Positions 9,938-20,302 of a DNA stretch of 64,000 bases are shown here, piece by piece. Position numbers and translations under genes: made by a program. The notes beneath the pieces are model-generated. The model did not search any database. It had not been told where the DNA came from and saw only the letters and a program-made list of their open reading frames with translations. Origin of the DNA: Dermatophilus congolensis (GTDB lineage Bacteria; Actinomycetota; Actinomycetes; Actinomycetales; Dermatophilaceae); NCBI RefSeq assembly GCF_900187045.1, contig NZ_LT906453.1, forward strand, positions 1,116,001 through 1,180,000, written 5' to 3'. Numbering within the stretch: position 1 is the first letter of the stretch; the number at the start of each line of letters is the position of its first letter.

Positions 9938-9943
9938 TAGAAT
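9938..9943 (+). promoter_or_regulatory. putative -10 element for cysteine desulfurase (TAGAAT)
   Basis: TAGAAT, 6 nt, then GTG 9950. No ribosome binding site is visible, so a leaderless transcript is likely. Confidence 0.5.
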
Positions 9944-9949
9944 CGCTGA

Positions 9950-11173
9950 GTGCCTATGCGACGTGCTTACCTCGACCATGCGGCCACCGCCCCTACGCGC
10001 AGCGAGGTCGTGGCGGCCCTGAGCGCTGCACTCCAAATGACCGGCAACCCCTCAGCTCAACACGACTCAGGTCGACGAGCGCGCTCAGCTCTAGAAGAAG
10101 CCCGCGAAAACGTAGCTGACCTGCTGCGCGTACGCCCCTCCGAAGTGCTCTTCACCTCCGGCGGAACCGAGTCAGACAACATCGGCATCCTGGGCACCTA
10201 CCGCCGCTGTGTTGCCGACAACCCAGACCGCCGCCGCATCATCATGGGCGCCATCGAACACCCAGCAGTGCGCGATGCCGTCTTCGCCCTAGAAAAAAAC
10301 GAAGGCGCAACCATCACAATCGTCGCCCCCCGCCCCGATGGCATCATTGCCACCGAGGACATCCGCGCCGCCATCGAAGACCCCAACGACGGCGGCCCCG
10401 ACAACGTGGCCCTCGTGACAGTCATGGCCGTCAACAACGAAATCGGCACCATCCAGCCCACCGCCGCCATCGCCGAGACCTGCGCTGAACACGCCATCGC
10501 CTTCCACTGCGACGCAGTCCAAGGGATCAGCGTCCTCGACCTACCCCTGGACCACCCCGGTATCACCACCGCGGCCCTATCAGGACACAAACTTGGCAGC
10601 CCCGTAGGCATCGGCGTACTCATCGCCCGCCGCGACGCCCGCATCGCACCCATCTCCTACGGCGGTGGACAAGAACGAGCTCTACGCTCAGGTACCCTCG
10701 GCCTGGCCCTAGCCCGATCCTTCGAAACCGCCCTGCACAGCGTCGTCACCAACCGCGACGCCGAAGTGGCCCGCCTGGTTGCCCTACGTGACCGCCTAGC
10801 TCAAGGCATCCTCGAAAGCATTCCCGACGCCCACATCACCGGCGCATGGACGCCCACAGACACCATCCAACGCAGCGCCAGCAACGTCCACGTCCTCATA
10901 CCCCAAGCCCAAGGCGACTCCTTGCTCTTCCTCCTCGACGCCGCCGGCGTCGAATGCTCCACCGCATCGGCCTGCCACTCCGGAGTAACCCAACCCAGCC
11001 ACGTCGTCCTCGCCCTCGGCCACGACGCTGAACTCGCCACCGGCGCCCTACGATTCAGCCTCGGCTACACCACTACCGACGCCGACATCGACCTGGCCCT
11101 AGCCCGCCTACCCGAAGCAGTAGAACGCGCCCGCAACGTCCATCGCCTCACCACACGAAAGAAAACCGCATGA
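9950..11173 (+). CDS. cysteine desulfurase (IscS/NifS family)
   Basis: 407-residue PLP enzyme that takes sulfur from cysteine for tRNA thiolation and probably Fe-S assembly. Visible: [38 protein letters not shown], the PLP-binding Lys in [14 protein letters not shown] (about residue 214), and the catalytic Cys in STASACHSG (about 342). The start is GTG 9950 (or ATG two codons later), with a -10 box 6 nt upstream. The end overlaps mnmA by 4 nt (ATGA), a strong hint that it supplies sulfur for 2-thiouridine synthesis. It corresponds in position to the iscS gene of M. tuberculosis. Confidence 0.94.
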   Translation: MPMRRAYLDHAATAPTRSEVVAALSAALQMTGNPSAQHDSGRRARSALEEARENVADLLRVRPSEVLFTSGGTESDNIGILGTYRRCVADNPDRRRIIMGAIEHPAVRDAVFALEKNEGATITIVAPRPDGIIATEDIRAAIEDPNDGGPDNVALVTVMAVNNEIGTIQPTAAIAETCAEHAIAFHCDAVQGISVLDLPLDHPGITTAALSGHKLGSPVGIGVLIARRDARIAPISYGGGQERALRSGTLGLALARSFETALHSVVTNRDAEVARLVALRDRLAQGILESIPDAHITGAWTPTDTIQRSASNVHVLIPQAQGDSLLFLLDAAGVECSTASACHSGVTQPSHVVLALGHDAELATGALRFSLGYTTTDADIDLALARLPEAVERARNVHRLTTRKKTA

Positions 11174-12288
11174 GCCGCATCGTGGCCGCCATGAGCGGCG
11201 GAGTTGACTCAGCCGTAGCCGCCGCACGCATGGTCCAAGCCGGACATGACGTCATCGGAGTGCACATGGCCCTGTCTTCCAACGCCGCTACCTTGCGCGA
11301 AAGCGCCCGCGGGTGTTGCACCCTCGAAGACGCAAGCGACGCCCGTCGCGTCGCCGATAAACTCGGCATCCCCTACTACGTGTGGGACTTCGCCGAAGAA
11401 TTCCGCAACGACGTCATCGAAGACTTTGTCACCGAATACGCCGCCGGACGCACCCCCAACCCCTGTTTACGCTGCAACGAAAAAATCAAATTCTCCGCCC
11501 TGCTCGAACGCGCACTCGCCCTGGGATTCGACGGCGTAGCCACCGGTCACTACGCCCGCGTCATCGAACCTGGCGATCCCGAAAACACAACCGGAGAAAG
11601 AGAACTCCACCGCGCCGTCGACCACGCCAAAGACCAGTCTTACGTGCTCGGAGTCCTAGACGCCGAACAACTAGCCGCCTCCTGGTTCCCCTTAGGAGAC
11701 ACCACCAAGCCCGTCATCCGCCAAGAAGCAGCCCGCCACGGCTTCTCCGTAGCGAAAAAACCAGACAGCCACGACATCTGCTTCATCGCCGACGGAGACA
11801 CCCGCGCCTACCTCGCCGCCCGCCTAGGCAGCGAACCAGGCCCCATCACCGAACCCGACGGCACCATCGTCGGCGAACACGCCGGCGCCTACGCCTACAC
11901 CATCGGCCAACGCCGCGGCCTGCACCTACAACGCCCCGCCGCCGACGGACGCCCCCGCTACGTTATCGGCACCGACCCCACCAGCAACACCGTCACCATC
12001 GGCCCCGAAGAACTCCTACGCATCGACCGAATCGACATCGACCACCTCCGCTGGTCCAGCGCACGCCCCACCGGAGAAGCACACCTGGGTGTACAACTAC
12101 GCGCACACGGACGCGAATACCCCGTCACCGTCACTGTCCCCACCACGGACGAAACCACCCTCACCCTCCACCTGCAAGAACCAGTCCGAGGCGTCGCGCC
12201 AGGACAATCCGCAGTGCTCTACGACGGGCCACGCGTAGTGGGCTCTGGCACCATCAGCGCAACCGGCCGCAGCAACCCCACCAACTAA
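11170..12288 (+). CDS. mnmA: tRNA-specific 2-thiouridylase
   Basis: 372-residue ATP-dependent sulfurtransferase that makes 2-thiouridine at the wobble position of Lys, Glu and Gln tRNAs. The PP-loop SGGVDS lies at residues 9-14, the first catalytic Cys is in [12 protein letters not shown] (about 99) and the second in [11 protein letters not shown] (about 203). GHYARV and [10 protein letters not shown] are also family signatures. The length is normal. It overlaps the cysteine desulfurase gene (ATGA), so the pair forms an operon of sulfur donor and acceptor. Two of its likely substrate types, tRNA-Gln and tRNA-Glu, are encoded near 60.2-60.5 kb (though those copies have CTG and CTC anticodons). 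Confidence 0.96.
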   Translation: MSRIVAAMSGGVDSAVAAARMVQAGHDVIGVHMALSSNAATLRESARGCCTLEDASDARRVADKLGIPYYVWDFAEEFRNDVIEDFVTEYAAGRTPNPCLRCNEKIKFSALLERALALGFDGVATGHYARVIEPGDPENTTGERELHRAVDHAKDQSYVLGVLDAEQLAASWFPLGDTTKPVIRQEAARHGFSVAKKPDSHDICFIADGDTRAYLAARLGSEPGPITEPDGTIVGEHAGAYAYTIGQRRGLHLQRPAADGRPRYVIGTDPTSNTVTIGPEELLRIDRIDIDHLRWSSARPTGEAHLGVQLRAHGREYPVTVTVPTTDETTLTLHLQEPVRGVAPGQSAVLYDGPRVVGSGTISATGRSNPTN

Positions 12289-12360
12289 CGAACACCCCTA
12301 CCCAACAAGTCGATACGGTTAAGACCACAACCGCTCTAACGGCCGCTAGCGTTGGGGGGG

Positions 12361-14964
12361 GTGACCCGAGGAAATGTAGCCCTAACACGCAGCGAAGCCG
12401 CCCACCGCTCCACCCACCTGTACATCCATAACTACGAGGTCGACATCGACCTCGCCGCCGCAGCGGACACCACACTCCTCACATTCCCCGTAACCTCCCG
12501 CATCGAATTCGACTCCAACATCACCGACACCTTCGCCGACTTCATCGGCGAAGACATCACTCACCTCACCATCAACGGACAACCACGCACCATCGAATTC
12601 GACGGCGCCCGCATCCACCTACGTGACCTAAACCACGGCCGCAACATCGTCGAAATCAGCGGACACGGCATCTACTCCCGCAGCGGCGAAGGACTCCACC
12701 GATACGTCGACCCCAGCGACGCAAACACCTACCTCTACACCCAATTCGAACCCGCCGACTCCCGCCGCCTCTACCCCCAATTCGACCAGCCCGACCTCAA
12801 AGCCAGCTTCACCTTCACCGTCACCGCACCCGCCACCTGGCAAATCCTCTCCGGCAGCCCCGAAACCAACCGAACCACCATCCCCACCCACAACAACCTG
12901 CCCGAACTGGCCCGCGTCACCTTCGCCCCCACCCCCCGCCTATCCACCTACATCACCTGCATCTGCGCCGGACCCTACGTCGGATACCACGACACCTGGA
13001 CCGGACTCGTCGGCCCCCACCACGACACCGAACTCACCATCCCCCTCCGCATGTTCTGCCGAGCATCCCTCGTCGATGCCTTCGACCCCGACGTCCTCTT
13101 CACCATCACCAAATCCGGCCTCGAGTTCTTCCACAACCACTTCGACACCCCCTACCCCTGGGGCAAATACGACTCCATCTTCGTCCCCGAGTACAACCTC
13201 GGCGCCATGGAAAACCCCGGCCTAGTCACCTTCACCGACGCCGGATACGTCTTCCAATCCGGTGCAACCACAAACCAATACGAAGCCCGCGCCAACACCG
13301 TCCTACACGAAATGGCCCACATGTGGTTCGGTGACCTCGTCACCCCCACCTGGTGGGACGACCTCTGGCTCAAAGAAAGCTTCGCCGAATACATGGGCGC
13401 ACTGGCCTGCGCCGAAGCCACCGAACACCACAACGCCTGGACCGCATTCGCCGCGCGCCGCAAAGCCTGGGCCTACCAAGCAGATCAACTCCCCACCACC
13501 CACCCCATCGCCGCCGACATCCCCGACGTCGCCGCCGCCAAACAAAACTTCGACGGCATCACCTACGCCAAAGGCGCAGGCGTCCTCAAACAACTCGTCG
13601 CCTATGTAGGCCAAGAACACTTCTTCGCCGGCGCCTGCAGCTACTTCGCCGCCCACGCGTTCTCCACCGCAACCTTCTCCGATCTGCTCGAACACCTCGA
13701 ACAAGCCTGCGGCAAAGACCTACGCACCTGGGCCAAACTCTGGCTCGAAACCGACGGACTCAACACCCTCATACCCCACGTCATCCGCAAAAACGACGCC
13801 ATCTGCGAACTGATCATCGAACAAAGCGGACAGCCCCAACGCCCCCACCAACTCCTCGTCGGCCTCTACAGCTTCGACCACCACGGCACCCTGCGCCGCA
13901 CCCACAGCATCGACGTCGAAGTCACCGGTCAACACACCCGCGTACCCGAAGCAGTCGGCCTCAACCCCGACCTAGTCCTCCTCAACGACGACGACCTCAC
14001 CTACGCCAAAGTTCGACTCGACCCCGACTCAGCCCGCACCGTCGCCGCCCACTACAGCGACGTCGACACCTCACTAGCCCGCGCCGGACTCAGCGCCGCC
14101 ATCTGGAACGCAGCCCGCGACGGCGAACTACCCGCACGCGACTTCATCGACATCGTCTGCCGCCACGCCCCCCGAGAAACCGACACCGTCCTGCTCGTGG
14201 ACCTCCTCGACCACCTCCAACCAGCCATCGACCAATACCTACCCGCAACCGAACGCCCCACAGCCAACGCCCGCGTCCTCGACCTGGCCTGGAAGGCCAT
14301 CCATGAAGTCACACCAGGATCCGACGCCCAACTGAGCTGGGCCCGCACCTTCGCTCGCACCGCTGCCTCCCACGACGGACGAGCCAAAGAGATTCACGAC
14401 CTCCTCAACCACACCCACACCATCGAAGGCCTCGAACTAACCCCCGAACTACGGTGGCAACTCCTCGAAGCCCTCGCCGCAACCGGCCACGCCGACACCG
14501 CACTCATCGACACCGAACTAGCCCACGACACCACCTCAGCAGCCCCCGTCCGACACCTACGCGCACTGGCCTCATTCCCAGACACCAACACCAAAGCACG
14601 CACCTGGGAACGCCTCATGAGCGCCGACCCCGGATCAAACGACGAAGTCTCCTCCCTCACCGGCGGATTCGCCCGCCCCGGACACGCCCACCTCCTCCTC
14701 GAATACACCCAGCGCTACTACGACAACCTCCCAACCATCTGGAACACCCACACCCAAGAAATCGCCCAACGCATCATCCGCGGCACCTTCCCAACCTGGG
14801 ACCCCTACCAACCCGGAACCCCCATCGAAGAACACGAAGGAGTACGCCAAGCCGCCACCTGGCTCCACACGCACCCCGAGGCCCCCGCCGCCCTGCGGCG
14901 CCCTGTCATCGAAAGCCTCGACCATCTCCGCCGCAGCCTGCGTGCACAACGCCCAGCCAATTAA
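12361..14964 (+). CDS. pepN: aminopeptidase N (M1 family metallopeptidase)
   Basis: About 867-residue zinc aminopeptidase that removes N-terminal residues from peptides in the cytoplasm. The exopeptidase motif GAMEN is at about 281-285, the zinc site HEMAH at 316-320 with the third ligand Glu339 in LKESFAEY, and the C-terminal ERAP1-like helical domain follows. I chose GTG 12361 because residues MTRGNVALTRSEA match the usual family start; a TTG at 12352 is also in frame. A run of eight G precedes the start, and TAGCGT lies 8 nt before it. The protein is complete. The coding strand is very rich in C and A. Confidence 0.93.
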   Translation: MTRGNVALTRSEAAHRSTHLYIHNYEVDIDLAAAADTTLLTFPVTSRIEFDSNITDTFADFIGEDITHLTINGQPRTIEFDGARIHLRDLNHGRNIVEISGHGIYSRSGEGLHRYVDPSDANTYLYTQFEPADSRRLYPQFDQPDLKASFTFTVTAPATWQILSGSPETNRTTIPTHNNLPELARVTFAPTPRLSTYITCICAGPYVGYHDTWTGLVGPHHDTELTIPLRMFCRASLVDAFDPDVLFTITKSGLEFFHNHFDTPYPWGKYDSIFVPEYNLGAMENPGLVTFTDAGYVFQSGATTNQYEARANTVLHEMAHMWFGDLVTPTWWDDLWLKESFAEYMGALACAEATEHHNAWTAFAARRKAWAYQADQLPTTHPIAADIPDVAAAKQNFDGITYAKGAGVLKQLVAYVGQEHFFAGACSYFAAHAFSTATFSDLLEHLEQACGKDLRTWAKLWLETDGLNTLIPHVIRKNDAICELIIEQSGQPQRPHQLLVGLYSFDHHGTLRRTHSIDVEVTGQHTRVPEAVGLNPDLVLLNDDDLTYAKVRLDPDSARTVAAHYSDVDTSLARAGLSAAIWNAARDGELPARDFIDIVCRHAPRETDTVLLVDLLDHLQPAIDQYLPATERPTANARVLDLAWKAIHEVTPGSDAQLSWARTFARTAASHDGRAKEIHDLLNHTHTIEGLELTPELRWQLLEALAATGHADTALIDTELAHDTTSAAPVRHLRALASFPDTNTKARTWERLMSADPGSNDEVSSLTGGFARPGHAHLLLEYTQRYYDNLPTIWNTHTQEIAQRIIRGTFPTWDPYQPGTPIEEHEGVRQAATWLHTHPEAPAALRRPVIESLDHLRRSLRAQRPAN

Positions 14965-14972
14965 CAACCACA

Positions 14973-15016
14973 CGGCGGGAGCCGAGGGCACATCACCCTG
15001 CCCCCGGCTCCCGCCG
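14973..15016. terminator. terminator between convergent pepN and the SorC-type regulator
   Basis: Inverted repeat: CGGCGGGAGCCG at 14973-14984 pairs with 15005-15016, extended by GGGCA/TGCCC after one mismatch; loop of 8 nt. It overlaps the last codons of the regulator gene, so the hairpin encodes that protein's C-terminus. No U tract is obvious. Confidence 0.75.
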
Positions 15017-15976
15017 CACCGGCAACGGCCGCGCATCCAACCGCCGCGTCAACGCCGCTGCCGTCACCGAATCCACCACCAAATCCGTCAACGCCCCTGA
15101 CCGCAACGCGCCCACCACCGCAGGCACCTTCGCCGTACCCGTCACCGCGCCAATACGCCGCGGCAACCGCCCCAACACCGCAGGCGTCGGCCCCGTCGCC
15201 CGACGATTCAACTCGATATCGGCATATGTGCCGTCCTCCCGCAAAAACACCGTGCACACATCACCCACCACCCCCAACCGGCCCAACCGCTCCACATCCG
15301 CACGTGACAAGTAATCATGCGAATACACGTGCGAAGGTAACTCACTAGCAAATGCCCCAATTCCAAACAACGCCACGTCCAACCGCTGCTGTGCCGCCAC
15401 CACCCGCTGCACCGACCGCTCACGCAACAACGCCCGCCGCGACTCGGCATAATCAAAAAACGCTGGCATCGGAAAATGGTGAACCCGGGCCCCATACGCC
15501 TGCGCCGCCCGCCCCAAAATCTCCCCCACAAAAGTGATCCCACTGGACTGCGCACTAGCCGCACCGTTCAACTGCACCACCGACACATTCCGCAACGGCC
15601 GCGGCGGCAACTGCTCCACCACCGCAGCCACCGTCGTCCCCCATGCCACCCCCAATGACGCACCATCATGCATGCACTCACTCACTAACGCCCCAGCCGT
15701 GCGCGCCACCGCATCCAACCGCGCTAACGGCGTACTGGTCGGACGCACATCCACCACATGCGCGCGCACCCGAGCCCGATCCAAATGCCGCTGTAAATCC
15801 CGCGGCGCACTCCCACCATCCACAATGCTGATCCGCACCACCCCCACCTCACGTGCCCGCGCCAACAACCGCGACACCGATGAACGCGACACCCCCAACC
15901 GCGCCGCAATCACCTCCATGGTTTCCCCAACCACGTAATACGAGCGCGCAACCTCCACCATCTGTCGTTCGTCCAC
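14993..15976 (-). CDS. SorC-family transcriptional regulator, probable regulator of the glp genes
   Basis: 327-residue protein with an N-terminal helix-turn-helix (MVEVARSYYVVGETMEVIAA, then LGVSRSSVSRLLARAREVG) and a C-terminal SorC/DeoR-type sugar-binding domain (GASLGVAWGTTVAAVVEQL, VSVVQLNGAA, LFGIGAF). Such regulators are released from DNA by phosphorylated sugars. The frame is open to 16090, but the upstream residues are Cys/Trp-rich; GTG 15976 is preferred because homology starts there and TATGGT lies 8 nt upstream. It is divergent from glpD-glpF-glpK, so control of glycerol use with a glycerol-3-phosphate-like effector is inferred, not shown. Confidence 0.85.
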   Translation of the reverse strand: MDERQMVEVARSYYVVGETMEVIAARLGVSRSSVSRLLARAREVGVVRISIVDGGSAPRDLQRHLDRARVRAHVVDVRPTSTPLARLDAVARTAGALVSECMHDGASLGVAWGTTVAAVVEQLPPRPLRNVSVVQLNGAASAQSSGITFVGEILGRAAQAYGARVHHFPMPAFFDYAESRRALLRERSVQRVVAAQQRLDVALFGIGAFASELPSHVYSHDYLSRADVERLGRLGVVGDVCTVFLREDGTYADIELNRRATGPTPAVLGRLPRRIGAVTGTAKVPAVVGALRSGALTDLVVDSVTAAALTRRLDARPLPVRREPGAG

Positions 15977-15984
15977 AATCCACC

Positions 15985-16006
15985 ACCATAGATGCACATT
16001 CGTGCA
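15985..16006 (-). promoter_or_regulatory. putative SorC-regulator promoter with embedded operator
   Basis: TATGGT at 15985-15990 (minus) is a -10 candidate 8 nt before GTG 15976. Directly upstream lies the inverted repeat TGCAC-ATTC-GTGCA (15993-16006), which would sit in the -10/-35 spacer. This is an ideal position for autorepression by the regulator. Inference from position and symmetry. Confidence 0.45.
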
Positions 16007-16011
16007 CCCGC

Positions 16012-16025
16012 TGAACAAATGCTCA
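16012..16025. promoter_or_regulatory. second dyad in the glpD/regulator gap (TGAACAAATGCTCA)
   Basis: Imperfect inverted repeat (TGA-CA ... TG-TCA) 53 bp before glpD. It resembles operators bound by SorC/DeoR-type regulators such as B. subtilis DeoR. It could be the operator for glpD. Confidence 0.35.
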
Positions 16026-16077
16026 CCCATCTGACAAAGTGGAAATAAACACCAATCGCCATGACGGGAGCACGCCC

Positions 16078-17823
16078 ATGCAACGCACACAACTCACGCG
16101 TGAACAACGCGCACAAGCACTCAGGGAAATGGGCAGCGAGAAAGTCGACATCCTCGTTGTCGGCGGCGGCGTCACCGGAGCCGGAATTGCCCTCGACGCA
16201 GCTACCCGCGGACTACGCGTCGCCATCGTCGAAGCACAAGACTGGGCAGGCGGCACCTCCGCCTGGTCCAGCAAACTCGTCCACGGCGGCCTGCGCTACC
16301 TCTACCAATTCAACTTCGCCCTCGTCGCTGAAGCCCTCAAAGAACGCGGACTCCTACTCACCCGCACCGCACCCCACCTCGTCAAAGCCCAACCCTTCCT
16401 CTGGCCCCTGAAAACCCCCGTCGTCGAACGCTCATACAGCGCCCTCGGCGTCGGCATGTACGACATGCTCGCCCAATACGGCGGCGGCGGCCGCAGCGCC
16501 GTCCCAGCACAAAAGCACTACAGCAAAGAAGGCGCCCGCAAACTCTTCCCCGGAATCCGCGAAGACGCCCTTATCGGAGCCATCCGCTTCTACGACGCCC
16601 GTGTTGACGACGCCCGCCTCGTCATCGATCTCGTCCGCACCGCCCAAGGCTACGGCGCCCTCGCCGCAAGCCGCGCCCAAGTCACCGGCTACCTCAAAGA
16701 CAACGTCGGCGGAAACCAACGTGTCACCGGCGCCACCGTCAAAGACCTCGAAAGCGGACTCGAATTCGACGTACGCGCCGACTACGTCATCAACGCCACC
16801 GGCGTTTGGACCGAACAAACCCAAGACCTCGCCACCCAAGACGGAGGACTGCAAGTCCTGGCCAGCAAAGGCATCCACATCGTCGTGCCCAAAGACCGCA
16901 TCGACGGCTCCGCAGGCATCTTCCTACGCACCGAAAAATCCGTCCTATTCATCATTCCCTGGGACCGCTACTGGGTCATCGGCACCACCGACACCGAATG
17001 GACCGAAGACCTCACCCACCCCGTCTGCACCGCCGCAGACATCGACTACGTCCTCGAACACGCCAACTCCGTGCTCGCCACCCCGCTAACCCGCGAAGAC
17101 ATCATCGGCACCTACGCCGGTCTACGCCCCTTGCTGCAGCCTAAAGTCAAAGGCAACGGAGGATCAGCCAAAGTCTCCCGCGAACACACCGTCGCCGAAG
17201 TCATGCCTGGACTTTCCGCCATCGCCGGCGGAAAACTCACCACCTACCGCGTCATGGCCCAAGACGCCATCGACTTCGCACTCACCCGACTACACGGCAA
17301 CCAAGGCCCCAAAGAGCGTCCCTGCGTCACCGAACAAATCCCCCTCGTGGGCGCATCCGGATACCCCGCCTGGCAAGCCCAGCGCGACCGCATCGCCACC
17401 GACGAAGGCTTCACCCCCGAACGAGTCCAACACCTCCTTGACCGCTACGGCGATGAACTACCCGACATCCTCGACATCATTGCCCAGAATCCCGACCTCG
17501 GACGCCCCTTGGAGCAAGCAGACGCCTACCTGGGAGCCGAAGTGTCTTTTGCCGTCACCCACGAAGGCGCACTGCACCTCGAAGACATCGTGCGCAAACG
17601 CATCCGCCTAGACTACGAACAGCGCGACCGCGGGCTGGCCGCACTGCCCGAAATCGCCGAAATCGCCGCGCCACTACTCGGATGGGACGAAGAGACTGTC
17701 GCGCGCGAAATTGACGCCTATCGTGAACGTGTCGAGGCCGAAGCCAAAGCAGAAAAAGAACAAACAGACGCCGAAGCGATCGCCGTGCGCCTAAGCGCCC
17801 CCGACATCACCCCTATGGTCTAA
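16078..17823 (+). CDS. glpD: glycerol-3-phosphate dehydrogenase (FAD, aerobic type)
   Basis: 581-residue flavoprotein that oxidises sn-glycerol 3-phosphate to dihydroxyacetone phosphate at the membrane and passes electrons to quinone. The FAD site VDILVVGGGVTGAGIALDAA is near residue 22; GGTSAWSSKLVHGGLRYL and IAGGKLTTYRVMAQDA are family signatures, followed by the C-terminal GlpD domain. ATG 16078 has GGAG 7 nt upstream; the frame extends 13 codons further without support. The C-terminus is a charged Glu/Ala/Lys helix. First gene of glpD-glpF-glpK, divergent from a SorC-type regulator. Confidence 0.95.
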   Translation: MQRTQLTREQRAQALREMGSEKVDILVVGGGVTGAGIALDAATRGLRVAIVEAQDWAGGTSAWSSKLVHGGLRYLYQFNFALVAEALKERGLLLTRTAPHLVKAQPFLWPLKTPVVERSYSALGVGMYDMLAQYGGGGRSAVPAQKHYSKEGARKLFPGIREDALIGAIRFYDARVDDARLVIDLVRTAQGYGALAASRAQVTGYLKDNVGGNQRVTGATVKDLESGLEFDVRADYVINATGVWTEQTQDLATQDGGLQVLASKGIHIVVPKDRIDGSAGIFLRTEKSVLFIIPWDRYWVIGTTDTEWTEDLTHPVCTAADIDYVLEHANSVLATPLTREDIIGTYAGLRPLLQPKVKGNGGSAKVSREHTVAEVMPGLSAIAGGKLTTYRVMAQDAIDFALTRLHGNQGPKERPCVTEQIPLVGASGYPAWQAQRDRIATDEGFTPERVQHLLDRYGDELPDILDIIAQNPDLGRPLEQADAYLGAEVSFAVTHEGALHLEDIVRKRIRLDYEQRDRGLAALPEIAEIAAPLLGWDEETVAREIDAYRERVEAEAKAEKEQTDAEAIAVRLSAPDITPMV

Positions 17824-17895
17824 GGGACGCGGCAACCCCCACCCACAACTAAAAACACAATCCTTACCCAACGACGTGTTAGGACTACCCCCCAA

Positions 17896-18657
17896 ATGAA
17901 TGCCTTTGTTACTGCGCCGGTTATTACCGCGCCCGCGCTCGGGCAGATATTCCTCTCCGAGCTAGTTGGCACCGCTGTTCTCATTCTTCTCGGCGGCGGA
18001 GTAGTAGCCGGCGTAGTACTCCCTAAATCAAAGTCACACGCAGCGGGATGGGTAGCTATCACCTTCGGGTGGGGGTTTGCCGTTTTCTCGGCCGTATATG
18101 TCGCTTACCGTTCCGGGGCCCACCTCAACCCGGCTGTCACATTCGGCATCTTGTTCAGCGGAGTCGATGAGTACGCCAAAGGCGTGCCTATCAACATCAC
18201 CACCACGATGATCTACATCATCGCTGACCTACTCGGCGCCTTCCTCGGCGCGGTTCTCGTATTCCTCAGCTACAAAAAACACTTCGATGAAGACGCCCCC
18301 GCTGAGGACAAACTGGGCGTATTCTCCACCGGCCCAGCCATCCGGTCCTACGGGTGGAACCTATTCACAGAAGCCATTGCAACCTTCGTCATGGTGCTAG
18401 TGATCCTGGAGTTTGGTCACTCCCCAGGCGAACTTGGTCCTCTCGCCGTGGCACTACTCGTCGTCGGTGTTGGCCTATCTCTGGGCGGACCAACTGGGTA
18501 CGCAATTAACCCCGCGCGCGACCTAGGCCCCCGCATCGCCCATGCCATCCTGCCGATCCGCGGCAAAGGATCAAGCGACTGGGCCTATGCCTGGGTGCCC
18601 GTTGTAGGGCCGCTCCTTGGAGGAACAGCGGCAGGTCTATTTGTGATGGTCTTCTGA
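17896..18657 (+). CDS. glpF: glycerol uptake facilitator (aquaglyceroporin)
   Basis: 253-residue MIP-family channel with six predicted membrane segments and both NPA boxes: AHLNPAVTFG at about residues 75-84 and AINPARDLGPR at about 203-213. The Asp after the second box (NPARD) is typical of glycerol facilitators rather than water-only aquaporins. It lies 72 bp after glpD and 55 bp before glpK on the same strand, so glycerol enters here, is phosphorylated by GlpK and oxidised by GlpD. Codon use is balanced, unlike the C-rich glpD just before it. Confidence 0.95.
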   Translation: MNAFVTAPVITAPALGQIFLSELVGTAVLILLGGGVVAGVVLPKSKSHAAGWVAITFGWGFAVFSAVYVAYRSGAHLNPAVTFGILFSGVDEYAKGVPINITTTMIYIIADLLGAFLGAVLVFLSYKKHFDEDAPAEDKLGVFSTGPAIRSYGWNLFTEAIATFVMVLVILEFGHSPGELGPLAVALLVVGVGLSLGGPTGYAINPARDLGPRIAHAILPIRGKGSSDWAYAWVPVVGPLLGGTAAGLFVMVF

Positions 18658-18712
18658 CCAACTCAGCAACTTCTTATTGATCTTCGTCACAAGGACGTGA
18701 AAGGCGTATGTC

Positions 18713-20269
18713 ATGACAACTCAAGAGGCCGCACTCCAAGAAACCCCGAAAAAATACGTGCTGGCCATCGACCAAGGCACCACCAGCTCGCGGGCGATCG
18801 TGTTCGACCACAGCGGAAAGATCATCTCGGTCGGGCAACTTGAGCACGAGCAGATTTTCCCCAAAGCCGGCTGGGTGGAACACGATCCGATGGAGATCTG
18901 GCGCAATGTGCGCGAAGCCGTAGGACAGGCACTATCGCGCGGTGAGCTCAACCGCCACGAAATCGCGGCAGTGGGTATCACCAACCAGCGCGAAACCGCA
19001 GTGGTATGGGACAAAAACACTGGCGAACCGGTATACAACGCCATCGTCTGGCAAGACACCCGCACTCAGAAAATCTGTGACCGTCTCGCCGGAGACGAAG
19101 GACCCGACAAGTACAAGTCGGTGTGTGGTCTGCCGCTGGCCACGTACTTCTCCGGACCGAAAGTGGCTTGGATCCTGGAAAACGTTGAAGGAGCACGTGA
19201 GCGCGCCGAAGCAGGAGATCTACTTTTCGGCACAACGGACAGCTGGGTCCTGTGGAACCTCACTGGTGGTGTGCACGGTGGAGTCCACCTGACCGACGTG
19301 ACGAACGCTTCGCGCACGATGCTCATGGATTACCGAAGCCTGAAATGGGATGAGTCGATCTGCGCTGACATGGGCATCCCTATGTCGATGCTGCCCGAGA
19401 TCCGCTCTTCCTCTGAGGTGTACGGCTACGGGCGGCCGCAAGGCCTCCTGGTCAACACCCCCATTGCTGGAATTCTGGGCGATCAGCAAGCAGCAACTTT
19501 CGGGCAGGCGTGCTTTGAACCGGGAATGGCGAAAAACACGTATGGCACTGGCTGCTTCATGCTCATCAACACGGGAACCAAGCCGGTAAACAGTGAAAAC
19601 GGGTTGCTGACAACGCTGTGTTACAAGATCGGTGATGAACCGGCGGTGTATGCGCTGGAAGGTTCAGTTGCTGTGGCGGGGTCGCTGGTGCAGTGGCTTC
19701 GCGACAACATGGGGTTGATTTCTTCAGCTGAACAGGTGGAGGAGCTGGCTGCAACGGTTGAGGACAACGGTGGTGCGTACATCGTGCCAGCGTTCTCTGG
19801 GTTGTTTGCGCCGCATTGGCGGCCAGAGGCCCGTGGCGTGTTTGCTGGGTTGACTCGATACGTGAATAAAGGGCACATCGCGCGTGCGGCGTTGGAGGCT
19901 ACCGCCTATCAGACGCGTGAAGTGATGGATGCGATGATCGCTGATGCTCAAGCTCACAATGTGGAGTTGAGTGAGCTCAAGGTCGATGGTGGTATGACGG
20001 CCAACTCGACTCTTATGCAGTTCCAGTCCGACATGTTGGGTGTGCCTGTGGTGTTGCCCTCGGTAGCGGAAACGACTGCGCTGGGTGCTGCTTACGCGGC
20101 GGGCATCGCAGTCGGGTTTTGGTCCGGTGGGAAGGAAGTGGCGGCTAACTGGTCGGAGGGCCAGCGTTGGGAGCCGCAGATGCCAGCTGAGGAGCGCGAG
20201 CGTTTGCTCCGAAACTGGAAAAAGGCAGTCAGCAGGACGTTGGATTGGGTGGACGATGACACTGAGTGA
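18713..20269 (+). CDS. glpK: glycerol kinase
   Basis: 518-residue FGGY kinase that phosphorylates glycerol with ATP. Signatures: [20 protein letters not shown] near the N-terminus, [45 protein letters not shown], and [19 protein letters not shown] near the C-terminus. The length is standard and all core motifs are intact. AAAGG precedes the ATG. A strong hairpin follows the stop. Third-position composition drifts from balanced at the 5' end to G/T-rich at the 3' end. Confidence 0.97.
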   Translation: MTTQEAALQETPKKYVLAIDQGTTSSRAIVFDHSGKIISVGQLEHEQIFPKAGWVEHDPMEIWRNVREAVGQALSRGELNRHEIAAVGITNQRETAVVWDKNTGEPVYNAIVWQDTRTQKICDRLAGDEGPDKYKSVCGLPLATYFSGPKVAWILENVEGARERAEAGDLLFGTTDSWVLWNLTGGVHGGVHLTDVTNASRTMLMDYRSLKWDESICADMGIPMSMLPEIRSSSEVYGYGRPQGLLVNTPIAGILGDQQAATFGQACFEPGMAKNTYGTGCFMLINTGTKPVNSENGLLTTLCYKIGDEPAVYALEGSVAVAGSLVQWLRDNMGLISSAEQVEELAATVEDNGGAYIVPAFSGLFAPHWRPEARGVFAGLTRYVNKGHIARAALEATAYQTREVMDAMIADAQAHNVELSELKVDGGMTANSTLMQFQSDMLGVPVVLPSVAETTALGAAYAAGIAVGFWSGGKEVAANWSEGQRWEPQMPAEERERLLRNWKKAVSRTLDWVDDDTE

Positions 20270-20302
20270 GGCTGCTTGTTCTGCCTCGTTCTGACTCAAG
20301 TG

